DNA of 54,971 nt from Anaerolineaceae bacterium UBA6105 (GTDB lineage Bacteria; Chloroflexota; Anaerolineae; Anaerolineales; Anaerolineaceae), in NCBI GenBank assembly GCA_002423495.1, contig DIWN01000009.1, positions 1 to 54,971 on the forward strand. The letters are read 5' to 3'. Positions 26,030 through 36,200 of the stretch are shown here, one piece after another. Made by a program: the position numbers and the translations under genes. The notes beneath the pieces are model-generated. The model was not told the DNA's origin and searched no databases. It saw only the letters and a program-made list of their open reading frames with translations. The stretch's first letter is position 1; the number at the start of each line of letters is the position of its first letter.

Positions 26030-26093
26030 GTTATAGCCCTCCCTCGAGGGAGGGTCCGCGCAGCGGGGGAGAGTGTCTGTTTTATTGTGCCGA

Positions 26094-26444
26094 TTATTTC
26101 AGGCGTTCTTTGACCAAAGTGTCGATTATGGAACAAACGTCAGAAAGATTGTTAGAAATATCTGAATTCATGAATCGCAAAACGTATATGCCATTGTGAT
26201 TAAGCCATTGGGTTCTTTCGTCATCCCGGGCTATGGCAGAATTTTTATAATGCTGACCGCCATCCAGTTCAATTGCCAGCTTAGCTGAGGAACAGTAGAA
26301 ATCGACAATGTACTTTCCAATCACCACCTGCCTTCTGAACCTGTTTGGATAAGAAGACAAGAACTCATACCAAAGGCGATTTTCTTCCCTGGTGGCTTCA
26401 CGGCGGAGATTTTGAGCCAAGGAGGTTAGTTTGTTTTGTGTCAT
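26094..26444 (-). CDS. DUF559 (Vsr-like) endonuclease-domain protein
   Basis: 116 residues from the ATG at 26444. DUF559 proteins have a PD-(D/E)XK-type fold related to the very-short-patch repair nuclease. Seen: LAQNLRREATREENRLWYEFLS, FRRQVVIGKYIVDFYCSSAKLAIELDGGQHY (the Asp, Glu, Asp-Gly-Gly-Gln-His core), DDERTQWLNHNGIYVLRFMNSDI. An ATG at 26468 would add eight residues, but it lies upstream of a TATAAT that sits six bases before 26444. The gene is framed by long direct repeats (25800-26029 and 26584-26757). DUF559 genes are often found scattered among repeats; whether this one is mobile or acts with the nearby operon is open. Confidence 0.85.
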   Translation of the reverse strand: MTQNKLTSLAQNLRREATREENRLWYEFLSSYPNRFRRQVVIGKYIVDFYCSSAKLAIELDGGQHYKNSAIARDDERTQWLNHNGIYVLRFMNSDISNNLSDVCSIIDTLVKERLK

Positions 26445-26450
26445 GGAGAT

Positions 26451-26456
26451 ATTATA
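26451..26456 (-). promoter_or_regulatory. -10 box six bases before the DUF559 ATG
   Basis: TATAAT, then ATCTCC, then ATG on the minus strand; no Shine-Dalgarno; no clear -35. Confidence 0.5.
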
Positions 26457-26488
26457 GATTGAAAACATCGAAATGACCCTCTTCAGTC

Positions 26489-26510
26489 TCCTGTCCGCTT
26501 CGCGGCAGGA
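26489..26510. repeat. Bulged hairpin, copy 2
   Basis: TCCTG, unpaired T, CCGC, loop TTC, GCGG, CAGGA; preceded by ACCCTCTTCAGTC. Confidence 0.7.
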
Positions 26511-26555
26511 TCCAGCTTCCCCTCAGGGAAGCCCAAGGAATCACCCTCTTCAGTC

Positions 26556-26577
26556 TCCCATCCGCTGCGCGGTGGGA
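26556..26577. repeat. Bulged hairpin, copy 3
   Basis: TCCCA, unpaired T, CCGC, loop TGC, GCGG, TGGGA; both outer arms differ from copies 2 and 4 in a compensated way. Confidence 0.7.
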
Positions 26578-26583
26578 TGCGGG

Positions 26584-26757
26584 TTTTCATGAGTTTTGTA
26601 TTAATGGAGACCTCCGGTCAGATACCGTGCTCGGCGGTGACGCCGGCACAATCATGGAGGTGGTGACCCTCTTCAGTCTCCTGTCCGCTGCGCGGCAGGA
26701 GCCAGCTTTGCCTCCCTTCCGCTTCGCTACACGGATCTTCGACCTAGGGAAGCCCAA
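26584..26757 (+). repeat. Right long direct repeat flanking the DUF559 gene
   Basis: 174 bp, imperfect copy of 25800-26029 with internal deletions; contains bulged hairpin copy 4 at 26679-26700 (TCCTG, T, CCGC, loop TGC, GCGG, CAGGA). Confidence 0.75.
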
Positions 26758-26812
26758 AAGATCGTTTGGGCTTGGCATCCCACAAGGGGGGGCTTTGCAC
26801 TGCCAAGCCCCC
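26750..26812. repeat. Two hairpins downstream of the island operon
   Basis: AAGCCCAAA/TTTGGGCTT (26750-26758, 26765-26773) and GGGGGCTT/AAGCCCCC (26788-26795, 26805-26812). On the minus strand neither has a T run; they may end or protect the operon transcript. No gene lies in 26758-26876. Confidence 0.45.
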
Positions 26813-26876
26813 GACTCTAATCTTGTTACCTTTTATTGCATAGAATTACTTGAAATTAATGGGAAAGGCTGTCAGA

Positions 26877-27500
26877 TCAATTGAGAGGCAAGCCACTGGC
26901 TTGCTGTCTTTCGTAATTCTCCAGCGCCTGGCGGCCGGCAAGTGTGATCTGCCAGGTGCCTTTTGGGGCGGTGGAGGAGATATAGCCGGCATCAATCAGT
27001 TTACTTTTTGCCCAGCCCACATTGTTTTCCCAACGCACTGTTTTGCCATCGGGTAGCAATCCGAGATCATATTGGTTGAGTTTGTCCTTCAGGTAGTGGC
27101 TGAGTATCACGATCAGATCAGCAAATTGCATACTGCCACCGCGATTGACCAAGGCGCGAAGAATGGGCATGTGGAAGTCAGAATTTTTTGTTCGGAGCCC
27201 GGAATCAATCCTGCCCAGGTCGGTCCGCCTGGAGGTCCTTTTGGCTTTGGGAGGTTTGGGGGCTTGCTTAGCCTGCGGGGGTTTGGTGGCAGGCACCTGC
27301 ATCCTGACCCATTCATCGCGCAGGGCGGCGACTTTGGTCTGGAAGGTAACCACTGACTGGGCTTTGTTGATCAGCTCGTGGGCCTGGGCGTACTGCTTTT
27401 GGTCCAGCAGGTCTTTGCCCTGGGCGTTGAGGTCAGGAATGATGCGCTCCAGTTCTTCCAGGAGCATGTCAAAGGCGGGGACTACTTCTTTGTTGATCAT
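26877..27500 (-). CDS. Protein with Mrr N-terminal (Mrr_N-like) winged-helix domain
   Basis: 207 residues; start at 27500 because GGAGG lies nine bases before this ATG (a TTG at 27518 would place that site inside the gene). N-terminal helical part (EVVPAFDMLLEELERIIPDLNAQGKDLLDQKQYAQAHELINKAQSV) may form a coiled coil; a Pro/Lys-rich linker follows (about 73-95); the C-terminal part (PILRALVNRGGSMQFADLIVILSHYLKDKLNQYDLGLLPDG, ENNVGWAKSKLIDAGYISSTAPKGTWQITLAGRQAL) matches the Mrr_N winged helix that normally recognises DNA in Mrr enzymes. No nuclease motif is present. It lies 83 bases after the Mrr catalytic gene, so the pair may be a split Mrr. Confidence 0.7.
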   Translation of the reverse strand: MINKEVVPAFDMLLEELERIIPDLNAQGKDLLDQKQYAQAHELINKAQSVVTFQTKVAALRDEWVRMQVPATKPPQAKQAPKPPKAKRTSRRTDLGRIDSGLRTKNSDFHMPILRALVNRGGSMQFADLIVILSHYLKDKLNQYDLGLLPDGKTVRWENNVGWAKSKLIDAGYISSTAPKGTWQITLAGRQALENYERQQASGLPLN

Positions 27501-27583
27501 GGAATACCTCCAAAACAATCAGCTAATCGAACAGTATTACAGTGGACATATTGAGTAAGGCAATCATATGCTCTGGTTTACTT

Positions 27584-28600
27584 TCATTCTTCCGCTTGCG
27601 GGATCAAAACCCAAATCCTTTTAAGTGGGAGTTCATTTTGTATGTCTTCAGGGAGATTGTCGAAATTTTCCTGGATCATTTGCACCAGATCATCCGCATC
27701 CCATAACCGGATTTTGAAATATTCCCGTGCAGCTTCCTTGTCTACCTGACCCTGAAACCCTCCCCAAGCAACAATCAGCCCCGATTCTGCACCAAAGGAA
27801 TTAATGACACCATTCAATTCACGATATGTTTTTACGTTAACCGGTGAATCGCCTGATTTAACCTGCACAACCAATCTGGGAGATTCAAACCCCAAAGGAC
27901 CCTTGCCTGCGATAATATCAACGCCACCATCCGGACCTTCAGGCGAAATGCGCAATTTGTACCCCTGCGCCTGGAGAACGGCGGCAGTTAAGTGAGCCAG
28001 CTTGTGCCCCTTAAATGTCTGTGTTATCGTGTCGGTGATTTGATCGCGCGCTATTTGCTCCAGATCCAATAACTCCTCGGGTTCATCGCCTGGACCAGCG
28101 TCAGGTGGAACTGGCGTTCTTGTCGGTTTACCACTGAGCAATGCTTTGATGCGGTTCTCAGCATCATTTCTGGTAATTTTGCAGACTGTCATTGCGGACC
28201 CAAATGAATAAAGCAGATCTTGTTCAATCTGGTTCCTGGGAATTTCGTATTTCCATTTAACCGGGCGCGTATGTTTGAACCCGCTAGGGTTTGCTGGTTC
28301 ATATTTATATTCACCGGTAACATATCCAAATTTAATTATTGCTCTGTGTTTTAGTGGCATTGCCACCAGTTCACCAATTTGCATTGAATTAACAAAAGGC
28401 CAAAGCTGACTCTCCCAATTTATCAGAGTCTTTTTCTGTTTATCAGGATAATAATCTGATAGCAGATCGGCTAACTCTTCACGAGTCTGAACTTTCGATA
28501 AATCCGGAAGTTCTTCCCAACCAAGAATTGCCAGATTATTTTCAACAGCAAATTGCTCACGTTCCCCAAACCTACCTGCTCGAACTAGCCAAAGTGTCAT
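27584..28600 (-). CDS. Mrr-type restriction endonuclease
   Basis: 338 residues. Mrr-type enzymes cut foreign or modified DNA. The C-terminal PD-(D/E)XK domain shows AAVLQAQGYKLRISPEGPDGGVDIIAGKG with Asp228 and LVVQVKSG with Gln246 and Lys248, then a YRELNGVINSFGAESGLIVAWGGF segment typical of the family. The N-terminal 150 residues (LWLVRAGRFGEREQFAVENNLAILGWEELPDLS, IGELVAMPLKHRAIIKFGYVTGEY) are a domain often joined to Mrr catalytic domains and may sense the target. Mrr_N is missing here but is encoded in the next gene. The start has GGAGGACTA directly before ATG. It follows the caspase gene by 9 bases. Confidence 0.88.
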   Translation of the reverse strand: MTLWLVRAGRFGEREQFAVENNLAILGWEELPDLSKVQTREELADLLSDYYPDKQKKTLINWESQLWPFVNSMQIGELVAMPLKHRAIIKFGYVTGEYKYEPANPSGFKHTRPVKWKYEIPRNQIEQDLLYSFGSAMTVCKITRNDAENRIKALLSGKPTRTPVPPDAGPGDEPEELLDLEQIARDQITDTITQTFKGHKLAHLTAAVLQAQGYKLRISPEGPDGGVDIIAGKGPLGFESPRLVVQVKSGDSPVNVKTYRELNGVINSFGAESGLIVAWGGFQGQVDKEAAREYFKIRLWDADDLVQMIQENFDNLPEDIQNELPLKRIWVLIPQAEE

Positions 28601-28609
28601 TAGTCCTCC

Positions 28610-29761
28610 TCATTTTGAAAACTCCACAAGAACTTTTCTTGTTTCCCTAAATAAATTAGTTTCATCTTCTACCTTCAAAAACGAACTGCCTGTTGCTATT
28701 GAACACACCCTTGTGTTTTTGTTCTCATTAATTGTTTTCGGCAATTCAAGTTGACCGTTAACGAATTGAATACCTCGTTGGGTAAGTTTTCGTTTACCAT
28801 TTTCGTCATCGATTACAAGGTCCCAGGGAGAAAAGCTTAACTTACTATGGTTTCCGTAAGCACCCACAGAGCTAGTTTTTTCTAGAATTTCTTTCGGGCT
28901 TAATGCCAAAGGACTACCGTCATTCCATAATACGAGTAGAATATTGAAATATGAATCTATCAATGAATAAGTATTGACAGGCTCTGGGGGTACAAAATAT
29001 TGAACATTATGTGCAATCGGAATATTCGCGATTCTTCCAGATGGAATAAACACTCTGGATTTTGAATCTACACCAGCGAGATTATCCATGTTAATCGTAA
29101 AACCATCTGACAATTGACCTAGGAAAACATATTGTGAACTTGGCTCTGTTCCTTGCTCACAGACTTCTTGGAGAGTTTTGCTTATTACGCCGATATCTTT
29201 AGTCTGTTCTAGATCAGTACAAGACGTAATTAATCCAAAAAGGTTTCCAGAAGAAGCGACAAGACTGGTGCTCATTTCACCTGTCAAGTTTGAAAATGGT
29301 ATTTTGACCGCCTTAGAAATCAGACCGCTGTAACAAGAATCGACAATCAGTACCAAAGATACATCTTTAATTCGAAGTGTTCCAATGATTTCTGATAATT
29401 TGACCACACTTGTAGGTAAGACGACATTATCTTCTGGATGTACGATTGCATCTTTCATACAGAAGCCGAAATCATCTCTTCCGATTGCTGTTCCATGACC
29501 GCTGAAAAATAGAAACAAAACATCTTGGTCCGCGCTTCTTTCAAATAAGTAGTTTTGAATCATCTCACGGAGTTCAGTTGATGTACCATCATAGAGTTCC
29601 CGATATTGACTTTCCTTGTAAACAGAGTATTTCGAGTCGCATGTTATTTGCTTAAATCGGTTAAGATCCTCTCTTACTTTTGATAGTTTCGTCAGATGTT
29701 CATAATGATCACACCCTACTGCGATTATCGTGACGATACTGAGTAACTCTTCAGGTGTCAT
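28610..29761 (-). CDS. Caspase-like (peptidase C14) protein in a defence-type operon
   Basis: 383 residues. The N-terminal half is a caspase fold: IIAVGCDHYEHLTKLSKVREDLNRF, catalytic His89 in VLFLFFSGHGTA, catalytic Cys143 in LVLIVDSCYSG, and later LVASSGNLFGLITSCTDLEQT, GVISKTLQEV. Caspase-like proteases in bacterial defence systems cleave proteins after activation and stop cell growth or kill the cell. The C-terminal part (NTYSLIDSYFNILLVLWNDGSPLALSPKEILEKTSS, KLTQRGIQFVNGQL) looks like a winged helix that might contact DNA or a partner. It starts three bases after the methyltransferase gene and is nine bases from the Mrr gene. The protease call is strong; the role is inferred. Confidence 0.88.
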   Translation of the reverse strand: MTPEELLSIVTIIAVGCDHYEHLTKLSKVREDLNRFKQITCDSKYSVYKESQYRELYDGTSTELREMIQNYLFERSADQDVLFLFFSGHGTAIGRDDFGFCMKDAIVHPEDNVVLPTSVVKLSEIIGTLRIKDVSLVLIVDSCYSGLISKAVKIPFSNLTGEMSTSLVASSGNLFGLITSCTDLEQTKDIGVISKTLQEVCEQGTEPSSQYVFLGQLSDGFTINMDNLAGVDSKSRVFIPSGRIANIPIAHNVQYFVPPEPVNTYSLIDSYFNILLVLWNDGSPLALSPKEILEKTSSVGAYGNHSKLSFSPWDLVIDDENGKRKLTQRGIQFVNGQLELPKTINENKNTRVCSIATGSSFLKVEDETNLFRETRKVLVEFSK

Positions 29762-29764
29762 TGG

Positions 29765-32700
29765 TTATGCTTCCTTTACTGGTATATTGTTTACCAATCT
29801 GGGATATCGCCGGGCATACCAGGTTTCAACTTCCTTGACATCTTCCGCGTCTAGGCCATATAAGCTGTAGACTATCTGGTCGATTTGCTTCTGTTCGTTT
29901 GATGAATAATCATAACGAAGATTCTTTGCTTGTTTATTAATAATCTGGTGGACAAGATTTTCAATCCGTTTGTCCTCCTCGATATAAAATGGAATCTCTT
30001 TAATTGCATCGACTTGCATGTCTACACAGTTATATATAAAGACTTTTGAAAGCAATTTGTTAAGTCTTGATGCCAATATCCCAATCACCGAATAAAGGTT
30101 AAAAGGAGGATTTATGAATGAACCTTTGACATCAAACACACCAATGTTGTTTACACGAAATGTAGGTGCGTAGATACCAGTAATTGAAAAAGTAATTCCT
30201 TCTAAAAAGTAATACCCAATGTTTTGAAATCTTGAGCAAATTCTATCGGCACCTTTCCCGTCTCTTTCAAATGCTGTAAGTGTCTTCATCCGATTGACTG
30301 CCCAGGAACTCCAGTCAATAAAAAAATCTGTTGGTACATAATAATTCGGCAGCCAGCCAGTTTCGGTATCACTCTCGCCGCCTTTGTCGTAAGGTACGAT
30401 ATATCTACCCTCAAACCAGCGTTCCGGATCAAATCCTACTTCAGATCTGTTTTTGTGAATTCCAAATTCGATCACCTTCATGCGTCGCTCTTCATCCGTA
30501 GCTATTTCGAGTAGATCTTTTTCTGTCAACAAGTATCGATCAAATTCATTGATGTTACGGTATGTTCCATCTACTAATGGATTTTGAAAAAGGTATGCCC
30601 AGTTATCCCCCGTCTGTAAACCAACTTTTACCTCTGCGATATCCCCAAAGCGTACCAATTCAACCAACCTCCCATTCATCTGGACCTGGCGAACAGGAAC
30701 GACCTTACCCGCAATTTCCTTTTGAACAACTTCTATACCTACATCCCGCATCAAACCAAATAACTTGGGACTGCCAACAAAGATAGGTTGATTTGAATTC
30801 TTCTTGATTAGACCCTGCTCATAAGCATACACCCCGTAAACATGAGTGGATTCCCCAATGTGAGATTCCAGGTCATAGAGATAAGTTCGCAACATCTCAA
30901 CCTGATCACGGGTGGAAATGTTGGTTAGGTCAACCGCGATCAATTGGTGTTTACCATCGACCTGGTTGGTAATACTAATAATACAGGCGTTCACTGTGGC
31001 ATCAAAACAGTCCTGGTGCAAGCGCACAACCTTGTGTAATTGTTTGGTCAGAACCTGTTCACGCAGAGGTTTATGCGTTTTGATGGTCAGCCAGGTGTCA
31101 GAAACAATGAATTCCAAAACACCTTTAGGTTTAAGGAATCGTTTTAGAGCTGTCGAGATAAAAACGCCGTAGCTATCCCTGCTGCCCAACCCATGCCATT
31201 CTTTGACATCGTTATCAATAGTCACCCCATAAGGCGGATTACCAATGACTACATCAAAACCACCGACTGATTGACCATTTTCGTCTTCACGATCAAAGAC
31301 CTCTGAGAAGTGAAAATCGGGTTTAAAGAGCTTATAGGTGCCATCTTTGATCTTCTGCTCCAGGGCATTTATCTTCTTCTGAGTTTGCGCTGCCAAAGTC
31401 GCTGAATTGCGATACCCCTTGTTTACATGCTGCTGAATGAAACTCTCCCTGTAATTATCAAGAACAGCCTGGATCAATTGATGTTCAAGGGAATCAAACG
31501 CGTCCTTGAGTTTGTGACGCTTCGTCTCATCGTTGGTGGTATAAAACTGATCTTTGATCTCGATCATTTTCGATTTTAAGATCTCGAATTGACCACCTTG
31601 CTTTGTCCAATCAGTTTGCCCAATGGTTGATTCGTTAAAAATGTCAATATCATCGATCTTTTCCTGAAGAGAATTACCAACCCTGAACTGGAAATCCAGG
31701 TTGGGCAGTGGCTCAGCCAGGGTTTTATCGTAATCTACAATCAAGGCAAGCCATAGACGTAACTTGGCAATCTCAATCGCACTGGGGTCAATATCTACCC
31801 CATAGAGATTATTCTTAATAAGATGCTTCTTGAGAGCAACTTCGTTAATATTTTTTCCAACACGCACATCCAGGCGTTTGCGCAATTCTATGATGACCTG
31901 CATAAACTCGACCGGAAAGGCTGCAGACCCTACAGCAGGATCAAGAACTTTAATCGTTTCCAACTTTGAATCGATAAGGCGAATCTGGTTAGAGCTTAAA
32001 TATTCCAAACCATCAGCCTCATCGTAAATGAACTTCTGCAGCAAATTCAAATCAATGCCTGTTTCGTTGTGAAGGTACTGCCTGATGGAATCCTTGACCA
32101 TGAAGTGAACAATTTCCCGGGGAGTGTAGAAAGTACCTTTCTTGTTCCGTTCCTCTTCAGCCAGGGTGTTTTCGAACACCTTTCCAAGCATTTCAGGGTC
32201 AATGGAAACTTCCTGGTCGTTAGGGGAATTTTCATCGACTGTGAAATTGTAGATTTCAAAGTAATTCAGGATGATGTCGCGCAAGAATTCATCACGGAAC
32301 AGGATGAATTTGCCTTCCTTTGCCATCTCCGTTTCGAGATCGCTGTGTTCGAACAAGCCACCGTTTAAGTAAGGGGTATTCTTGTACTGCCCTTTTATGG
32401 CTGGTGAGCGGTCTTTTTCCTGTTTGGCAAATACCTCAAAGAACAAAGGCTCCAACACGGATTTATACAGGTTGGTATTGGATTCGTCCTCAAAAATGGA
32501 ACGGATAAAATCCTTTTTATCCTCAATCCAACCTTTTCTTAGCAAGAAGTACAAGAATATGATACGACCAAGAAAGGTGAAAATGAATTTATTGACCTGC
32601 TCTTTGTACTCCTCATCTTCGTACTTTGATTCCAGCCACAAGCAAACAGTATTTTTGTTAGCTTGCTCAAATTCTTTTCGTGTTCTATCAAAAATCTTTC

Positions 32701-33226
32701 GAAACTCATCAAAGAACTTGGTGGTGACTTTCTCGACAGAGAACGCTTTTTGAATTCCATCCAAATCGGAGAAAACACCTTCAGAGATTTGTTGGAGGAA
32801 GGTCTTATTGGTCAGCTGGGGGCTGACAAAGTAAGTGAAACGACGGAAGGTGGACCAATCCCGTTTGGTGCCGAGATAGTTGGCATAGACAAGCGAAAAA
32901 CGGAAGCTGCCTTCAGCATCATAGAAGACGAATATGCCAGCATCTTCTTCAGATTCCTTAAGAACCTTCTTGGCTAGATCATATTGGTACTTCTTACCAG
33001 TGCGTTCCGAAAGGTTCCTGGTGACCTTGATCGCATAAACGCCAAGCTTCTCGTAAAGATTGAAAGGGATTTCACCAATCTTCTCACCCTGACTGAATTG
33101 TTCTGAGTCCAGATCGAAAAGCTGCTCTGGGGTGGGTCTGAAATTGCGGTTTTTCTCCCGCAGAAATGGGACTAATTTTTGAGGGGTAAAGTCACCAATG
33201 AGATCCTGAAGACGGGCATTAATCAT
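29765..33226 (-). CDS. Large N6-adenine DNA methyltransferase (Eco57I/TaqI-like)
   Basis: 1153 residues. It probably methylates adenine in a specific DNA site. Order: N-terminal region with VFYDAEGSFRFSLVYANYLGTKRDWSTFRRFTYFVSP (about 100-136), common in Eco57I-type enzymes; helical region with LFEHSD; NKKGTFYTPREIVHFMV (about 361-377) preceding the SAM-binding motif I DPAVGSAAF (429-437); GVDIDPSAIEIAKLRLWLAL; motif IV NPPYG (663-667); then a long TaqI-like target-recognition region. I see no clear PD-(D/E)XK nuclease motif, so it may be modification only, with cleavage left to PLD-helicase or Mrr partners. Its ATG overlaps the helicase stop (ATGA), and the caspase gene starts three bases after its end. 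AT-rich compared with the flanking chromosome. Confidence 0.9.
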   Translation of the reverse strand: MINARLQDLIGDFTPQKLVPFLREKNRNFRPTPEQLFDLDSEQFSQGEKIGEIPFNLYEKLGVYAIKVTRNLSERTGKKYQYDLAKKVLKESEEDAGIFVFYDAEGSFRFSLVYANYLGTKRDWSTFRRFTYFVSPQLTNKTFLQQISEGVFSDLDGIQKAFSVEKVTTKFFDEFRKIFDRTRKEFEQANKNTVCLWLESKYEDEEYKEQVNKFIFTFLGRIIFLYFLLRKGWIEDKKDFIRSIFEDESNTNLYKSVLEPLFFEVFAKQEKDRSPAIKGQYKNTPYLNGGLFEHSDLETEMAKEGKFILFRDEFLRDIILNYFEIYNFTVDENSPNDQEVSIDPEMLGKVFENTLAEEERNKKGTFYTPREIVHFMVKDSIRQYLHNETGIDLNLLQKFIYDEADGLEYLSSNQIRLIDSKLETIKVLDPAVGSAAFPVEFMQVIIELRKRLDVRVGKNINEVALKKHLIKNNLYGVDIDPSAIEIAKLRLWLALIVDYDKTLAEPLPNLDFQFRVGNSLQEKIDDIDIFNESTIGQTDWTKQGGQFEILKSKMIEIKDQFYTTNDETKRHKLKDAFDSLEHQLIQAVLDNYRESFIQQHVNKGYRNSATLAAQTQKKINALEQKIKDGTYKLFKPDFHFSEVFDREDENGQSVGGFDVVIGNPPYGVTIDNDVKEWHGLGSRDSYGVFISTALKRFLKPKGVLEFIVSDTWLTIKTHKPLREQVLTKQLHKVVRLHQDCFDATVNACIISITNQVDGKHQLIAVDLTNISTRDQVEMLRTYLYDLESHIGESTHVYGVYAYEQGLIKKNSNQPIFVGSPKLFGLMRDVGIEVVQKEIAGKVVPVRQVQMNGRLVELVRFGDIAEVKVGLQTGDNWAYLFQNPLVDGTYRNINEFDRYLLTEKDLLEIATDEERRMKVIEFGIHKNRSEVGFDPERWFEGRYIVPYDKGGESDTETGWLPNYYVPTDFFIDWSSWAVNRMKTLTAFERDGKGADRICSRFQNIGYYFLEGITFSITGIYAPTFRVNNIGVFDVKGSFINPPFNLYSVIGILASRLNKLLSKVFIYNCVDMQVDAIKEIPFYIEEDKRIENLVHQIINKQAKNLRYDYSSNEQKQIDQIVYSLYGLDAEDVKEVETWYARRYPRLVNNIPVKEA

Positions 33227-36200
33227 AATTTTTGATTCTCCACTGCTATGATGATTTCTCGGTGAACTTGATTGAAACGCTCAATTTCTTTTTCGAGGTA
33301 ATCGTGACCAAGCCTCAGGTAGAGCTCTTGAATGGCGCTGACGCTGGCATCCATATCCTTCTTGGTGCCATACTTCAAGCCGGCGATGGTGCGCAGGGTG
33401 TATTTGGGCAGAGTTGCCCACTCCTGCATGTCCGTCAATAGGGTGTTGAGGAAGTCGCGATAGTGTGAAAACTCAGGCAGCTCGCGGCGCAGCAAGCTTT
33501 TGAGATTGTTGAGCGCTTTTACTTCAACGCTTTGTTGGGTGAGCCCGCGATTGCTTTGGTCAACTTTGATCTCTTTGGCGATCTCGTAATTTTTCCAGAA
33601 TTCCGCGGAGAGAGCCAGGCGTTTTTGATCGAAGGGGCATTCGATCAGGGGCAGGGCTTCCTCAAAGGAAATGAGTTGCGCTTCTTTTTCGCCCGAGATC
33701 AGCCTTTGGATGAAAAGCCGGTTTTTGCGGAAGAAGACCAGCAGCTCATTCGCATCGGCTGCCTTGGAAACCTTGACCCTGGGCGGGAAGTCTTTGAGGG
33801 CATCCCGGAGATCGGGATGTTCCTGGATGATATTGTTCCAACGTTTGAGCATGTGGGTATAAAAGCTGGCGCCTTCCTGCTCTTCAGGGAATTGTTGGAT
33901 GCGGGTATAGAGCGCTGAAGCGGTTGGCTCTTCATCGATGTTGAAGATCTTGACGTCCTCACCGAGCGTGTTGTGGATCAGGAACATCTTGGCTGCCGCG
34001 ATTTCGCGGGACTTGACGATGGTGGCGCCTTTATCGGTAGGGAAGAAATTGACAATGTAGAGCTCGTCGAAGACCTTGCGGCTGATGCGGTTGATGCGCC
34101 CGACGCGCTGGATGACCCGCACCGGATTCCAAGGGATGTCGTAGTTGATGATCATGCCGGCGCGGTTGAGGTTGAAGCCTTCTGAAATGCGGTCGGTGGA
34201 AAGCAGGATGTCGTATTCGTCCTGAGGGTCAGTGCTTGAGGCGTCAAAATTCTGGTTGATGGTGTGGATCATACCGCTTGAGAGATTACCGGAAACGACC
34301 AGGAGGCGCTTGCCAAATTGGGGTTGGAGAGCCAGGCGCAGATGGTTGACTGTGTCGGCGAATTCTGAAAAGATGATAATCTTTCTTTTTGGCTCGCCTG
34401 GTTTGGGAGGTTTGCGCAATTCTTCATTGATTTTTTCGATCAGCTTCGCGCTCTTGGGATCATCTGAAACCAGGTTCATGTCGTCCAGGATCTTGATCAG
34501 TTCATCGAACATTTGGATATCCGCGTCGATGTTTTGCAGGAATTCCTTTTTGTACTTGAAGTCCTCGATGATATAAACCTTGTCCCGTTTGGGGAAATTA
34601 TCCATTTCGAGGTTGTTCTGGTAGTCGATCAGCGCCTGGTCAATGACTTCATCGTCTTCTTCGTAGATTTTTTCAATTAGTTTGCGGTCGAGAATGTATT
34701 TGCCAGTTCTTTTGACAAATTTCCTGACAGTCTCATAGACCCCCTTGAACCTTCGAATAGACTGATCGAAGGAGCCAAAAGAGCTTTCGAAGCGCTTGAC
34801 CAACAAGCGCCGCATGAAATCGGAAAGTTGCGCCTGGGAAATGAATTCGAAGTTATCGGATTCACCTAGTTTTTCAGGATCCTCACCGGTTTCGTACATG
34901 AAGGGCTGATAGATGACGCCGGTAAAGCGACCGCCATCTTTATGAGGCGCGAAGTAGTGCTCGATGATTTTGTCGTAAAACTCAGATTGCTCCGGGGAGA
35001 GTTCGAAGAACCATTCTTTGGGGTCGGCTACTTTGGACAGGTCTTTGACCTCTTCGGCGTAATCAGGGTTTTCTGTGAGGTCAAGGCGGTTTCGGCGGAT
35101 GGTGACGGGCGAGATGACATCGCGAATTTCCTTGGCGAGCAGGCTTTGGCGCTGCTTGACTTTGTTCAGGTCGATGGGCAATTCGCCGAACATTTTCTCG
35201 TAATTGTCTTCGGCTTTCTCGCGCTTGTCTTTATCAGGAGAGCTGTGATAGCGGGAAATATGCGCCAGGCGGTCGAACGCATAGTTGTAGCTCCTGAAAG
35301 CCGCTCCGATATTGGGGTCCAGCGTGATGGTGGATTGCTTGGAAGCGACAAAGAGGTTTAGGAGCGCCAGGATGTCGTAAGGGCGGTTGTTGAAGGGGGT
35401 GGCAGTGAGGAGGATGACTTTTTTACCCCGGCAGATATTTTTGAGGTGTTCGTAATCTTGCGTGTCCTGGTTGCGGAAGCGGTGAGCTTCATCAACGATG
35501 ATGACTTCGATGTCGTTTGTGTTGCGGACAAAATCTAAAGCCTTCTCAAGATCGCCGACAGAGCGAACTTCCCAATCGTGGAGACCAAACTGCTCGAGAT
35601 ACATTTTCCAACCGGATGTTTTGTCTTTGTCTCCAATCAGACCAGGTGGGCAGAGAACGATGCCGCGTTTGCCAAGCGCTTTGGCAACAGCACTGGCGAT
35701 GACCGATTTGCCAAGACCGACAACATCGGCAATGATAACCCCGTGGTTTTGCTCAATGATCGTGAGGGCTTGCTTGATCGCGTCCAGTTGATAGCGATAT
35801 TTTTTGTAATTGCTCCTCTCGAAGGCTTTTTCGACCGAGTCGCCTAATTGGGCATCGGGGTTGAAAACGTCCAGGTAGGTTTTTAGAGCGAGCGCGTAGG
35901 CTTCGAAAGGCGTGATCTTGCGGGTGAGGGTGTCTCTTTCGAGCAGCTTGATCAGCTGCTTTTTGCTTTCCTCGAACTCGGTGATCTCAATGGACTCGCT
36001 CCAAAGGGCATCAAAGAATTCTTCTGCTTTACGCGGCGCGCCAAAATCGCTGACTTCAACGTTGAACTCCGCCTGACCGGATAAGCCTGCCCTGGTCAGG
36101 TTGCTGGAGCCGGTGATGAAAGTGCGTTCACACATGGCATTGTCGAGGTCGATGGAGATGTAGAGCTTGGCGTGATTGGGCTCGCGGGTTTTGCGGATGA

